From contig RHDP01000001.1 in NCBI GenBank assembly GCA_003725745.1, positions 3,177,001 to 3,241,000 on the forward strand: DNA of 64,000 nucleotides, in the 5' to 3' direction. Under the pieces are notes generated by a model that was not told where the DNA came from, did not search any database, and saw only the letters and a list, made by a program, of their open reading frames with translations. Every line of letters starts with the position of its first letter. The stretch's first letter is position 1. Both the position numbers and the translations under genes were made by a program. Positions 44,709 to 52,902 of the stretch are shown here, piece by piece. This stretch comes from Streptomyces sp. I6. Lineage in GTDB: Bacteria > Actinomycetota > Actinomycetes > Streptomycetales > Streptomycetaceae.

Positions 44709-44736
44709 GCGCACAGGGAGGTCAGTGTCCTGGCCT

Positions 44737-44755
44737 GGTCTCAGTTCTGGTCTCA
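44737..44755. repeat. Right-end copy of the element repeat
   Basis: GGTCTCAGTTCTGGTCTCA, 106 bp inside attR; see copies at 4581 and 41189. Confidence 0.65.
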
Positions 44756-44760
44756 TTCGC

Positions 44761-44790
44761 CCCCGTCCGGCCCCGTCCGGCCCCGTCCGG
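44761..44790. repeat. Three tandem CCCCGTCCGG decamers
   Basis: Exact 10-bp unit repeated three times between the end repeat and attR. Confidence 0.85.
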
Positions 44791-44861
44791 ACAAGGCCAC
44801 CTCGAACGCTCCGCCGCAGGTCAGGACGGGTACGACCCCCGCCGGACCCCCGTACGAACAT

Positions 44862-44917
44862 TTGGAAAGCGTGTTGGGGGCAACCCCTCACGAGTTCGAA
44901 TCTCGTATCCTCCGCCA
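44862..44917 (+). repeat. attR core (56-bp direct repeat)
   Basis: Perfect copy of 4464-4519; only the 3' half of the tRNA is present, without the 5' acceptor strand, so it is not a tRNA gene. Confidence 0.95.
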
Positions 44918-44922
44918 GCTCA

Positions 44923-44954
44923 GAGGGCCGGACCGCGAAAGTGGTCCGGCCCTC
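44923..44954 (+). terminator. Original tRNA-Ser terminator, now beyond attR
   Basis: Perfect 12-bp stem GAGGGCCGGACC (44923-44934) / GGTCCGGCCCTC (44943-44954) with an 8-nt loop, 5 nt after the att core. It would follow the tRNA directly if the island were excised. Confidence 0.7.
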
Positions 44955-44981
44955 CGGCGTTCGTCCGTCTCGGTTACCGTC

Positions 44982-45373
44982 TCAGTCGGGTCTTCCGCCG
45001 TCTCCGGGCGGCTCCCAGAGGACGTCCCCGGCTTGCTGCGCGACCTTCCGCAGCAGCGTCCCGGTCACGTGCATGTACCGGGCCCGCATACGTGCCGCTC
45101 CCCCGGGCTCCCAGCCCATGATCGGTCGACTGCGACGGCCGGGACGCCGAGGCTCAGAAGGACGGTCGCGGCGGTGTGGCGAGCGTCATGGAGCCGGCCG
45201 TCCCACACGCCGGCGTCCCGCAGCAGTCGCTTCCAGACGTGGAAGTCGGTGTTCGGACTGAGCGGCCCGCCGGTCGGTGAGGCGAAGACGTATCCCTTGC
45301 CCTCCCAGTCGGTGCCGGCCGCGACCCTCTCCCGCTCCCGCTCCTCCCGGCGCTGCCGCAGGAACTTGATCAT
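44982..45373 (-). pseudogene. Remnant of a second tyrosine integrase
   Basis: The 3' third of an integrase related to the one at 12.9 kb: GKGYVFASPTGGPLSPNTDF and the catalytic box LHDARHTAATVLLSLG. A frame change near 45122 is needed to continue as MGWEPGGAARMRARYMHVTG (with the tyrosine region) to a TGA at 44982. The N-terminal two thirds are missing. Its stop lies 65 bp from attR, the normal place for int in a tRNA-integrating element, so it marks an earlier element at this site. Confidence 0.85.
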
Positions 45374-45394
45374 CGGATCCGCCGATCATTGAAC

Positions 45395-45495
45395 ACTCCC
45401 CCGCAGGGCATCCGCCGCTCATCGGTGTCGCCATACCTCCAGGGTTCCGGGTGCTCGGTCCACAGCCTGTGCGCAAGTGGCCGAGAGAGCGGTGC
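45395..45495 (-). pseudogene. Remnant of the integrase C-terminal/distal segment
   Basis: The minus strand reads CAQAVDRA and, in another frame, YGDTDE, matching the end of the extension after the island integrase (CAQAVDRARHPGKYGDTDEW). Here it lies upstream of the integrase fragment rather than downstream, so the remnant is rearranged as well as decayed. The rest of 45374-45659 holds nothing recognisable. Confidence 0.5.
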
Positions 45496-45659
45496 ACGAG
45501 GCGCTGGAGGAGTGGGTGCCCAACTGCCCAAGACACGGGGGCCTTGCGGATCCCGTGGAATCGGGCGGGTCTCCGTCGCTGGCTGCTGACGTGGGCTGCT
45601 GACCGAGGTGCCCCACATATGGCTGGCCGACTGCCGGACGCGACGGTGACAATGAGCGG

Positions 45660-46463
45660 ATGATCGCCTCCTCGCCTCAGGGACCTGTCGAGCCTCCACG
45701 CATCGTCACCGAGTTCGCGGCGGGGCGGCCGGTACGGGCCGTATGGAGGAACGAACTCGGCGGGTTGACGTTCCAAGTCGGCTTGGGTGATGTACGGCAG
45801 TTCGTGAAGTGGACGCCCGTCGCCAGTGGTGTCGACCTTGCCGCTGAAGTGGCGCGCCTGCGGTGGGCGTCGAGGTTCACCGTGGTGCCGCGGGTGCTCG
45901 GTGAGGGCTCTGACGAAACGGGGTCCTGGATCATCACCCATGGCCTGCCCGGCCGTATGGCGGTGGACAGGCACTGGAAGCGCGACCCCGCCACCGCGGT
46001 ACGCGCGGTCGGTTCCGGGCTGCGGGCGCTCCACGACGCGCTGCCTGTGGCGAACTGCCCGTTCGACTGGTCGGCCGAGAATCGCCTGGAGAGTGCGCGG
46101 TCACGAGCGGCGGCGGGCCGGGCCGTTCCGGCGGACTGGCCTCAGGACCTTCCGCACTTCGGCACAGTCGAGCGCGCGTTAGGGGTGCTCGCGGACATCC
46201 CGCCCGTCGACCGGCTCGTCGTCTGCCACGGCGATGCCTGCGCCCCCAACACGCTGGTCGGTGACGACGGTACATGCACGGGACATGTCGACCTCGGCAC
46301 GCTGGGTGTCGCGGACCGCTGGGCCGACCTCGCCGTCGCCACGTGGAGTACACAGTGGGACTACGGCCCCGGATGGGAAGAACCGCTGCTCGAAGCCTAC
46401 GGAGTGGAGCCGGACCTGGAGCGGATCACGTACTACCGGCTGCTCTGGGAACTGTCGGACTGA
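45660..46463 (+). CDS. APH-family phosphotransferase
   Basis: A 267-residue aminoglycoside-phosphotransferase-like kinase. The catalytic loop VCHGDACAPN (H190, D192, N197) and the metal-binding Asp in GHVDLGTLGVADRWADLAVA (D211) match APH(3')-type enzymes, as does the short C-terminal LEAYGVEPD region. Lys in RQFVKWTP is the likely ATP-site lysine. Substrate is unknown; it may be a resistance or a metabolic kinase. It adjoins the integrase remnant, so it could be cargo left from the older element. Confidence 0.85.
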   Translation: MIASSPQGPVEPPRIVTEFAAGRPVRAVWRNELGGLTFQVGLGDVRQFVKWTPVASGVDLAAEVARLRWASRFTVVPRVLGEGSDETGSWIITHGLPGRMAVDRHWKRDPATAVRAVGSGLRALHDALPVANCPFDWSAENRLESARSRAAAGRAVPADWPQDLPHFGTVERALGVLADIPPVDRLVVCHGDACAPNTLVGDDGTCTGHVDLGTLGVADRWADLAVATWSTQWDYGPGWEEPLLEAYGVEPDLERITYYRLLWELSD

Positions 46464-46625
46464 ACCGCACACACCGTGGTGACGTGGTGCGGGCGCCTGA
46501 GCCTCGGGCCGTTCGGCGAGGTTGCCACTTTCGAAGCGTGCCCCGGCCCGGAACAGGCGGCGAGGTGGCATGCGCTCACGGCACCCACCGGGCCCGGGCG
46601 GAATCGGCGTGTCTGAGGGCCATGA

Positions 46626-46790
46626 CGAGCGCGGCGCCCGCGCTGCCGACTCCCTCGGTGGCCTTCGTTCTCGTAGTTGACCCGGACCACGCCGGCGGCG
46701 TTCTCGGTGTCGAGCACGGACTCCGCATCACCCACAGCGATATCGCCGTAGCCGTCCCTGGCGAAGTCCGCAGCTTCCCGCCCGCCGCGG
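46626..46790 (-). pseudogene. Fragment of an FG-GAP repeat protein
   Basis: One minus-strand frame reads ADFARDGYGDIAVGDAESVL followed by AAGVVRVNYEN, the pattern of an integrin-alpha/FG-GAP blade (D-x-x-x-D-GYGDLAVG). No start, signal peptide or further blades are present. The rest of 46464-46929 holds no gene. Confidence 0.4.
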
Positions 46791-46929
46791 CGCGGTTGGC
46801 CAGGTCGGCCGGGTCGGCCGGGTGCCACGAGCTCGATCGGCCGGACCCGTGGAGTGCCGGTGGCCTCCTGCTGCCACTCAACTGCGCGGCAGGGCTCGGG
46901 ACCAACACCGCGAGCGCTGCGGCTCGCTC

Positions 46930-48510
46930 CTACCGGGGCTGCTCCGGCGCAGGCTCCTGCTGTGGTTGGGGCTGATCCTGCTGCGGTTGGGGCTTGGCCG
47001 GCTCCTCGGTCTTCGGAGGCTGCGGCCGCTGCGGCTCGGGGGCGACCGGCTGGTTCTCTTCCTGCCGGGGCTGCTTCTCTTCCGGCTTGGGCTCCACGGG
47101 CTTCTCGGGCTGTACCGGCGATGGCGGCTGATCCGAGTCCGGAGCCACCGGCTGCTCCTTCTTCTGCTCTTCCTTCTCCCTCTGCTGCTCGTCGTCCTTC
47201 TTCTTCTCGTCCTGCTCCTTCTTCTCCTGCTGCTCCTTCTTCTCCTGCTCCTTCTTCTCCTGCTCCTTCTTCTTCTCGTCCTGCTCCTTCTTCTTCTCGT
47301 CCTGCTCCTTCTTCTCCTGCTGCTCCTTCTTCTCCTGCTCCTTCTTCTCCTGCTGCTCCTTCTTCTCCTGCTCCCTCTGCTGCTCGTCGTCCTTCTTCTT
47401 CTCGTCCTCGTCCGTCCGATCGTCCTGCGTCTCCCTGTCCCCGCTCTCCGGGAATTCGTCCGCGGAGTCGGTGGAGGGGTCGGGCAGGACAGGGAAGGCT
47501 GCGTTCGGCGGCTGGCCCTTCGGGGCGGGAATAGGGTGATCGCTTCGGCCCTGGCTGTCTCCGTTCGGGCGCTCGAACCACGCCTTGGTCTCCGGATCGA
47601 ACATCGTGACGGCCTTCATCGGCTTCGGCGCCGGGGTCACCGCGACGATGGTGGACGAGCGGAAGGCCGTCCACTTCTCACCCTGGTACTTCTGCTCACC
47701 CTGGACCGCGACAGCGGGGGCCAGCGGGTTGCCGCAGGCGCAACGCACTCGCGGGACGCCGCGGCTGTCGACGAGGACCGCCGTACCGGCCTGGAGGACC
47801 GCCTGGTACTGGATTGCCCTGCCGTCCCGGTATCCGTGATTGGTGACCCGGGTGTCCCACACCAGCCGAACCGAAGTCAGTGACCGCAGATAGGCGGGTA
47901 CTTCAGCCTGCGGGATGCGCAGGGCGCCCGCGAACGCGCTCCCCTTGCTCTTGTTCTCCGTGAGATACGCGATCTGTTTCTCGACATCGCAGCTCGCTAC
48001 GTTCCGCGTGCCTCCGTACAGACCGGGGTGCGCACCGCTCACGGCCACGGTGCGGGAACCGATTCTCGATGTGCTGGGGCCGGACGGGGCCGCGGCGTTC
48101 CTGGTGTCCGTTGCCACCGAGGGGGTGAACGGGTCACGGCCGGCCGCCGCGGCGGTCTGAAGGAAGATCTCCCCACCTCCCCGGGCTCCGCCTCCCATGA
48201 GGGAGAACGTGAGGATCACCGCCATCGCCACGACGACGGCCGCGCCGGCGCTCACCAGGGTGAGCCGGCTCCGCCGCCAGATCGGCAGCTTTCCGCGGCC
48301 CCGGCCCGGCTCGTCGGGTCCGCCCGCCCCGGGCGGCTGACTCGGAGGACCGGGCGGAGGACCGGGCGGGGGCGGTGACCCGGGCGGCGGAGGCGGTGAT
48401 CCGGGCGGCGGAGGCTGTTCCAGCTCGTCGGATGGCCGACCGGTCAGCGGGCCGGACGGGGGCCCCGTGGGCCGTGTGGGGCGCTCGGACGGAGGAAGCT
48501 CTGACGTCAC
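46930..48510 (-). CDS. Membrane protein with DUF6777-like domain and charged repeat tail
   Basis: About 526 residues. A Pro/Gly-rich cytoplasmic N-terminus leads to one membrane helix (LTLVSAGAAVVVAMAVILTF), an extracellular domain of about 220 residues (from RDPFTPSV to the FERPNGDSQ region) that resembles Streptomyces DUF6777 proteins, and a tail of KKEQQEKKEQ-type repeats (47157-47400) ending in Pro/Gln-rich sequence. GTG at 48510 has a GGGGAG site with ideal spacing; the ATG at 48573 lacks one. The tail is highly charged and probably an extended or coiled spacer in the cell wall. Confidence 0.7.
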   Translation of the reverse strand: MTSELPPSERPTRPTGPPSGPLTGRPSDELEQPPPPGSPPPPPGSPPPPGPPPGPPSQPPGAGGPDEPGRGRGKLPIWRRSRLTLVSAGAAVVVAMAVILTFSLMGGGARGGGEIFLQTAAAAGRDPFTPSVATDTRNAAAPSGPSTSRIGSRTVAVSGAHPGLYGGTRNVASCDVEKQIAYLTENKSKGSAFAGALRIPQAEVPAYLRSLTSVRLVWDTRVTNHGYRDGRAIQYQAVLQAGTAVLVDSRGVPRVRCACGNPLAPAVAVQGEQKYQGEKWTAFRSSTIVAVTPAPKPMKAVTMFDPETKAWFERPNGDSQGRSDHPIPAPKGQPPNAAFPVLPDPSTDSADEFPESGDRETQDDRTDEDEKKKDDEQQREQEKKEQQEKKEQEKKEQQEKKEQDEKKKEQDEKKKEQEKKEQEKKEQQEKKEQDEKKKDDEQQREKEEQKKEQPVAPDSDQPPSPVQPEKPVEPKPEEKQPRQEENQPVAPEPQRPQPPKTEEPAKPQPQQDQPQPQQEPAPEQPR

Positions 48511-49338
48511 GGCAGTCTCCCCAGGTTCGGGGACGTCGGGGAAATGATGATGATCATCATTAGCCCTCCTCATCCCATTATGGGCTTCCGGTTCGGTAAT
48601 GGTGGATCTTCAGAGTTGCCCGCTGCGGCACCCGTACCGGCGGTGCGGGCGGCGCGGGCGAGGCGGGGGAGCGGCGTTCTGCACCGGCTCATGTCCCCAG
48701 GAAAGCCTGATCACCGCACTCGCGTCATGGCGCTTGATCTCGTGGCTTGACAGACGGCGGCCCGGCGCTTTGCGGCTTGACGGACACGGGCGCCCGGCAC
48801 CGTCGTGGACCGACCGCCCATCGGCCCGATTCGGGACCGCCTGCCGTGAACGGGTTCGCGGGACGACGGCACCGAGAACCCCGTCGCCCACGCGACCCGG
48901 TCGAGGTGCCGCGGTTCCAGGAATCATCAGGCAATTCCGTGACATCCGTCACGCCGAATTCGGCACTGGGGAGCCCGAATAGTAGAAGGCCCGGGACTGG
49001 ACAAACGAGACTTGTCCACTTTGAGGAAGACATGTCCCGCAGGAGCCGAGGGGATGTTCGACCGGCTCGCCGGTTGCGCCCGTCCGTGGTGCATCCAGAG
49101 GTTTCTGACGGTTCAACAGAATCGCACGTCGGTGCGGAACCGAGGGCAGCACGCCCGTAGGCGCTTTTCAAGAGGCCGCTCGCCCTACGAATCGGAATAG
49201 TAACGGCGCTCGTTGCCCCGGGCGCGCGGCGCTTCTAAGAATGGCGGCGCGCAAAGGCGTCTCCGCAGCTCAGCACAGGACCAGTGCCGGGTCGACCGTT
49301 CCCCGGGGGCGCTCCGCGAAAACCGAGTGAGGTCATGC
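48511..49338. other. Intergenic region without a recognisable gene
   Basis: 828 bp between divergent genes. I see no frame with protein-like composition and a ribosome site. It should hold both promoters; no clear consensus is evident. Confidence 0.5.
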
Positions 49339-50181
49339 ATGAGGAAGCACCGCAGGAAGACGCACCACCGGAAGATAACGATCGCCGCTGTCGCCCTGGG
49401 CGGCGTGGCCGTGCCCTCTGTCGCCATGGCCTGTCTGGACCCGCAGGAAGGCCAGGAACGCCTGGAGAGCCGTGACAGCCGGTCCTGGGGGGAGTGGCGG
49501 AACGCCTCGGACGAGTCTCCCTGGCAGCGGGGCGGCTGGGACGGGAAGAGCAAGCACGGTGGTGAGCCCGGAAGCGAGCAGCCCGGTTCGGAGCCGGGAA
49601 GCGAGCAGCCCGGTTCGGAGCCGGGCGCCGCCGAGCCCGACGGCTCGGCCCCGGCCCCGCAGGCACCGCAGACCCCCGGTCCCGCCGCCCCCGCGCCGGC
49701 ATCGACGAAGCCCGCGGAGCCGAAGCCCGCCGCCCCCGCGCCGCAGCCGGCCGCCCCGAAGCCCTCGGCCTCCCCGAGTGCGCCCGCGTCCTCCGCTCCT
49801 GCCTCCGGCGCCGTCGCGCGCGTCGTGCAGCTCGTCAACAGCGAGCGCGGAAAGGCCGGATGCTCCCCCGTGACCGTCAACGCCGAGTTGACCAAGGCCG
49901 CCCAGGACCACAGCAAGGACATGGCCGCCCACCGCAACATGTCCCACACGGGGTCCGACGGCTCGAACCCGGGAACCCGCATCACCCGCGCCGGTTACCA
50001 CTGGAGCACGTACGGCGAGAACGTCGCCTACGGCTACGAGACCCCGGAGAAGGTCATGGCGGGCTGGATGTCCAGCCCGGGTCACAAGAAGAACATCCTG
50101 AACTGCGAGTTCAAGGAGATCGGCGTCGGCCTCGCGCAGCCGGGGAACTACTGGACCCAGAACTTCGGCACAGCTCGCTGA
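49339..50181 (+). CDS. Secreted CAP/SCP-domain protein (YkwD-like)
   Basis: A 280-residue exported protein. The N-terminus is a signal peptide (RKITIAAVALGGVAVPSVAMA). A disordered linker with PGSEQPGSEPGSEQPGSEPG repeats and Pro/Ala runs follows. The C-terminal CAP domain starts at VVQLVNSERGKAGCSPV and has HSKDMAAHRNMSHTG, YGENVAYGY and NILNCEFKEIGVG; the conserved His and Glu residues are present. ATG at 49339 follows GAGG. Function of bacterial CAP proteins is mostly unknown; a cell-wall role is likely. Confidence 0.85.
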   Translation: MRKHRRKTHHRKITIAAVALGGVAVPSVAMACLDPQEGQERLESRDSRSWGEWRNASDESPWQRGGWDGKSKHGGEPGSEQPGSEPGSEQPGSEPGAAEPDGSAPAPQAPQTPGPAAPAPASTKPAEPKPAAPAPQPAAPKPSASPSAPASSAPASGAVARVVQLVNSERGKAGCSPVTVNAELTKAAQDHSKDMAAHRNMSHTGSDGSNPGTRITRAGYHWSTYGENVAYGYETPEKVMAGWMSSPGHKKNILNCEFKEIGVGLAQPGNYWTQNFGTAR

Positions 50182-50705
50182 CCACGCCCGCGGCCGCTCA
50201 CCGCACCTGCGAACGGACCCCACCGCGGCCCCCGGAGGCCCCGGCCGTGCGCGGACGCAACGTCCGCTCGGCTGCCGGGGCCTGCGCCGTGTCCGGCCGC
50301 CGGACCGCCGCACGGCCAGGCGAGGATCCTCTCACCGACCGCCCACGGGTGCGGCATCTGACGGCGATTGAGCACGGCCCGCCGAGCGGGGACGCCGAGC
50401 GGGGACGGCGAGCGGGGACGGCGACACGGCCGGCGGGGGAATCGACGACCGAGACGGCCAGGGGGCAGGCGACCTGGTCTGCAGGGTCGCCGCCGGAGGC
50501 TCGCCGTCCGGGGGGCTTCGTCTGGGGGGCTTCGTCTGGGAGTCCCCACCTGAGGAGTCCCCGGAGAGCGCGGGCAGTCGTCGGCGAGGTTCGGCGGGCT
50601 CCGCGGAAAGTCCTGCCGGACCTCTGGCCCTCCATATGAGCCACCAGTAGCTTACCGCCGGTAAGGCCCTGTCTCCCTCCCGCCCCACACCCCCAGGAGC
50701 GCGCC
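50182..50705. other. Intergenic region with short tandem repeats and a palindrome
   Basis: No gene seen. There are tandem GAGCGGGGACGGC-like units near 50388-50430 and GGGGGGCTTCGTCT twice near 50510-50536. The palindrome CTTACC-GCC-GGTAAG (50651-50665), about 40 bp before the next start, resembles a TetR-type operator. Confidence 0.45.
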
Positions 50706-52001
50706 GTGAGGACAGCACTTCCCCCGACCCTGGCCGGTGCCGCCGTCGCCCTCGCGGTCATCGCCGGCGCCGCCCCGGCGTCCGCCGCGACGGCGCCTCC
50801 GGCCCCCGCCGCTCCCGCCGCGGCCTCCGCCACCCCCGGCTCGTCCGCCCTGCGCGAGGTGCTGTTCGTCGGCAACAACTGGGACGGCACCGCCGACGTG
50901 CTGGAGCCCTCCGGCTCCCTCGCCAGGATCGGCCGGATCAATGTGATCCCGGACAAGGACCGGCGGATGCTGGAGATCCACCTCAACCCGCTGAAGCTCG
51001 CGTACTTCCTCGGCATCCGGTGGTCCGTCGGCGAGGGCCACGACCAGTTTGTCGATGACATGTACTCGACACCCGATGGTTCGGCCGTCGTGGTGTCCCG
51101 CCCCAGCTTCGCCGACGTCGTCTCCATCGACGTGTCCACCGGACGGCTCAACTGGCGCTTCCCGGTGTCGGGCTACCGCTCCGACCACATGGCCGTCTCC
51201 CCGGACGGGACCCGCGTCGCGGTATCCGCGTCGACGTCCAACCGGGTGCACGTCCTGGACATCCGGACCGGCCGGGAGACCGGCTCGTTCGCCACCGGCG
51301 ACAAGCCGCACGAGAACGTCTTCACCGACGGCGGCAGCCGGATCTGGAACAGCGCCATAGGCGAGGTCAACACCGCGCTGGACGACCCCGTCTGGGACTT
51401 CACCAAGGGGGACCGCAAGATCACCGTCGTCGACGCGAAGACGTACCGCACGGTCGAGGTCATCGACATGCGGCAGCGGCTGGACGCCTTCGGCCGCAGG
51501 GACCTCTCGGACGCGGTGCGCCCCGTGGCCTTCACCCCCGACGAGTCGAAGCTCTACTTCCAGGTGTCCTTCTTCAACGGCTTCCTGGAGTACGACGTGG
51601 CCGCCGACCGGATCACCCGCGAGAAGACCCTCCCGAAGAATCCGGCGACCAGCGAGAACCGCACGACCTGGGTCAACGACTCCCGCCACCACGGCATCTC
51701 GATGAGTCCCGCGGGCGACAAGATCTGCGTCGCGGGAACGATGGACGACTACGCGACGGTGGTCGACCGGGCCACCCTCCGGGAGGGCCCGCTGGTCCCG
51801 GCGTCGAAGCCGTACTGGGCCACGGTGAGCGGGGACGGGAGGTCCTGTGTGGTCTCCGAGAGCGGATCGGACTCGGTCTCGGCGATCGACTTCGCCACCG
51901 GCCGGAAGGTGGCGAACGTGCCGGTGGGCGACCATCCGCAGCGCGTGCGGCTCGGCAAGGTGGCGGCGGACTGGCGGGAACCCTCGGCCCGGCGGGAGTA
52001 G
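50706..52001 (+). CDS. Exported YncE-like beta-propeller protein
   Basis: A 431-residue protein with a signal peptide (LAGAAVALAVIAGAAPASAA) and repeated blades of the YVTN/YncE type: VVSIDVSTGRLNWRFPV, HMAVSPDGTRVAVSASTSNR, VHVLDIRTGRETGSF, SAIDFATGRKVANVPVGDHP. GTG at 50706 follows CCAGGAGC. A substrate-binding or scaffolding role outside the cell is inferred; no catalytic site is visible. Probably under the palindrome at 50651. Confidence 0.8.
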   Translation: MRTALPPTLAGAAVALAVIAGAAPASAATAPPAPAAPAAASATPGSSALREVLFVGNNWDGTADVLEPSGSLARIGRINVIPDKDRRMLEIHLNPLKLAYFLGIRWSVGEGHDQFVDDMYSTPDGSAVVVSRPSFADVVSIDVSTGRLNWRFPVSGYRSDHMAVSPDGTRVAVSASTSNRVHVLDIRTGRETGSFATGDKPHENVFTDGGSRIWNSAIGEVNTALDDPVWDFTKGDRKITVVDAKTYRTVEVIDMRQRLDAFGRRDLSDAVRPVAFTPDESKLYFQVSFFNGFLEYDVAADRITREKTLPKNPATSENRTTWVNDSRHHGISMSPAGDKICVAGTMDDYATVVDRATLREGPLVPASKPYWATVSGDGRSCVVSESGSDSVSAIDFATGRKVANVPVGDHPQRVRLGKVAADWREPSARRE

Positions 52002-52071
52002 TCCGGGAGCCGGGCACCCGGGGCGCAGGCCCGGGAGCGGCCCCCGGTTTCGGCGACCACGGGCCCCTCGG

Positions 52072-52128
52072 CCCCCGCCTCCGCCGAAGCCCCCCGCCTC
52101 CGCCGAAGCCCCGCGCCTGCGCCGAAGC
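52072..52128. repeat. Three tandem 19-bp repeats
   Basis: CCCCCGCCTCCGCCGAAGC at 52072-52090 and 52091-52109, and a variant at 52110-52128. They lie between the beta-propeller stop and the HhH-GPD gene. Confidence 0.85.
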
Positions 52129-52184
52129 CCCGCGGGGCTTGCCGCGGAAGTGCGGCACGCCCCGGCGGGAGGGATCATCGGGGA

Positions 52185-52766
52185 ATGAGTCCCGAGATCC
52201 ACCTCGCCCAGCAGCCCGAGGCCGACGAACTCCTCGGGCGCAGCCCTCTCGCCCTCATGGTCGGCATGCTGCTGGACCAGCAGGTCCCGATGGAGTGGGC
52301 CTTCACGGGTCCCTTCACGATCGCCGAGCGCCTCGGGAAGAACGATCTCGACGCCCATGAGATCGCCGCCCTGGACCCCGAGGGGTTCGCCGCGCTGCTG
52401 TCGCAGAAGCCCGCCGTGCACCGCTATCCGGGGTCGATGGCGAAGCGGATCCACCAGCTGTGCCAGTACCTGGTGGCCGAGTACGACGGCGACCCGACGG
52501 CGCTGTGGAGCGACGCGCCGTCGGGCAAGGAGGTACTCGGCCGGCTGCTCGCCCTGCCCGGCTTCGGCAAGCAGAAGGCCCAGATCTTCCTCGCCCTGCT
52601 GGGCAAGCAGTACGGGGTGAGACCGCAGGGGTGGCGGGAGGCCGCGGGGGCGTACGGCGAGGAGCGCGCCCACCGTTCGGCCGCGGACATCACGGGACCG
52701 GAGTCGCTGGCCAGGGTCCGGGCGCACAAGCAGGAGCTGAAGCGCGCGGCGAAGGGGGCCAAATGA
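52185..52766 (+). CDS. HhH-GPD-type DNA glycosylase family protein
   Basis: A 193-residue helix-hairpin-helix protein: LGRSPLALMVGMLLDQQVPM resembles the helical N-terminal part and LLALPGFGKQKAQIFLALLG is the HhH. The usual catalytic Asp downstream is not obvious, and no iron-sulfur cysteines are present, so its substrate is open. Base-excision repair is the family role. ATG at 52185 follows GGGA. Confidence 0.8.
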   Translation: MSPEIHLAQQPEADELLGRSPLALMVGMLLDQQVPMEWAFTGPFTIAERLGKNDLDAHEIAALDPEGFAALLSQKPAVHRYPGSMAKRIHQLCQYLVAEYDGDPTALWSDAPSGKEVLGRLLALPGFGKQKAQIFLALLGKQYGVRPQGWREAAGAYGEERAHRSAADITGPESLARVRAHKQELKRAAKGAK

Positions 52767-52902
52767 CGCACAAGTACGCCCGAAGACGTACGAGTTGCCG
52801 TCATTAGCGCTAAATCTCGTGTGAGTTGCGGCACATGTGTTCACAGAACACTCAGAGATCGCTAGCTTCCCCTCAACCTCGTTCGCACCGGGAAGGACCT
52901 CT

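Larger units (their letters stand above)
4464..44917. mobile_element. 40.45-kb integrative mobilizable element in tRNA-Ser(GGA)
   Basis: The element is delimited by two perfect 56-bp copies of the tRNA 3' end. Inside are a tyrosine integrase and excisionase (11.2-13.2 kb), a replication ATPase, iteron-like repeats, a MobC-like protein and a MOBP-type relaxase (14.2-19.7 kb), plus restriction, defence-like and biosynthetic cargo. No FtsK/SpoIIIE-type TraB or type IV secretion gene is present, so I infer mobilization by a helper rather than self-transfer. The integrase is not next to either att site: hsdMSR lies between it and attL. Confidence 0.9.

Noticed and set aside
44862-44917. A second tRNA-Ser gene
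   Set aside because: Only the 3' part is present; the 5' acceptor strand, D-arm and most of the anticodon arm are missing. It is attR.
46822-47883. Long Leu-rich plus-strand frame opposite the repeat-tail gene
   Set aside because: It is the antisense of the KEQ-repeat coding sequence; the Leu run is a mirror of Lys/Glu/Gln codons and there is no ribosome site.
48747-49160. A 137-codon plus-strand gene
   Set aside because: Biased to Arg/Pro/Gly without hydrophobic core pattern, no ribosome site and no recognisable motif.
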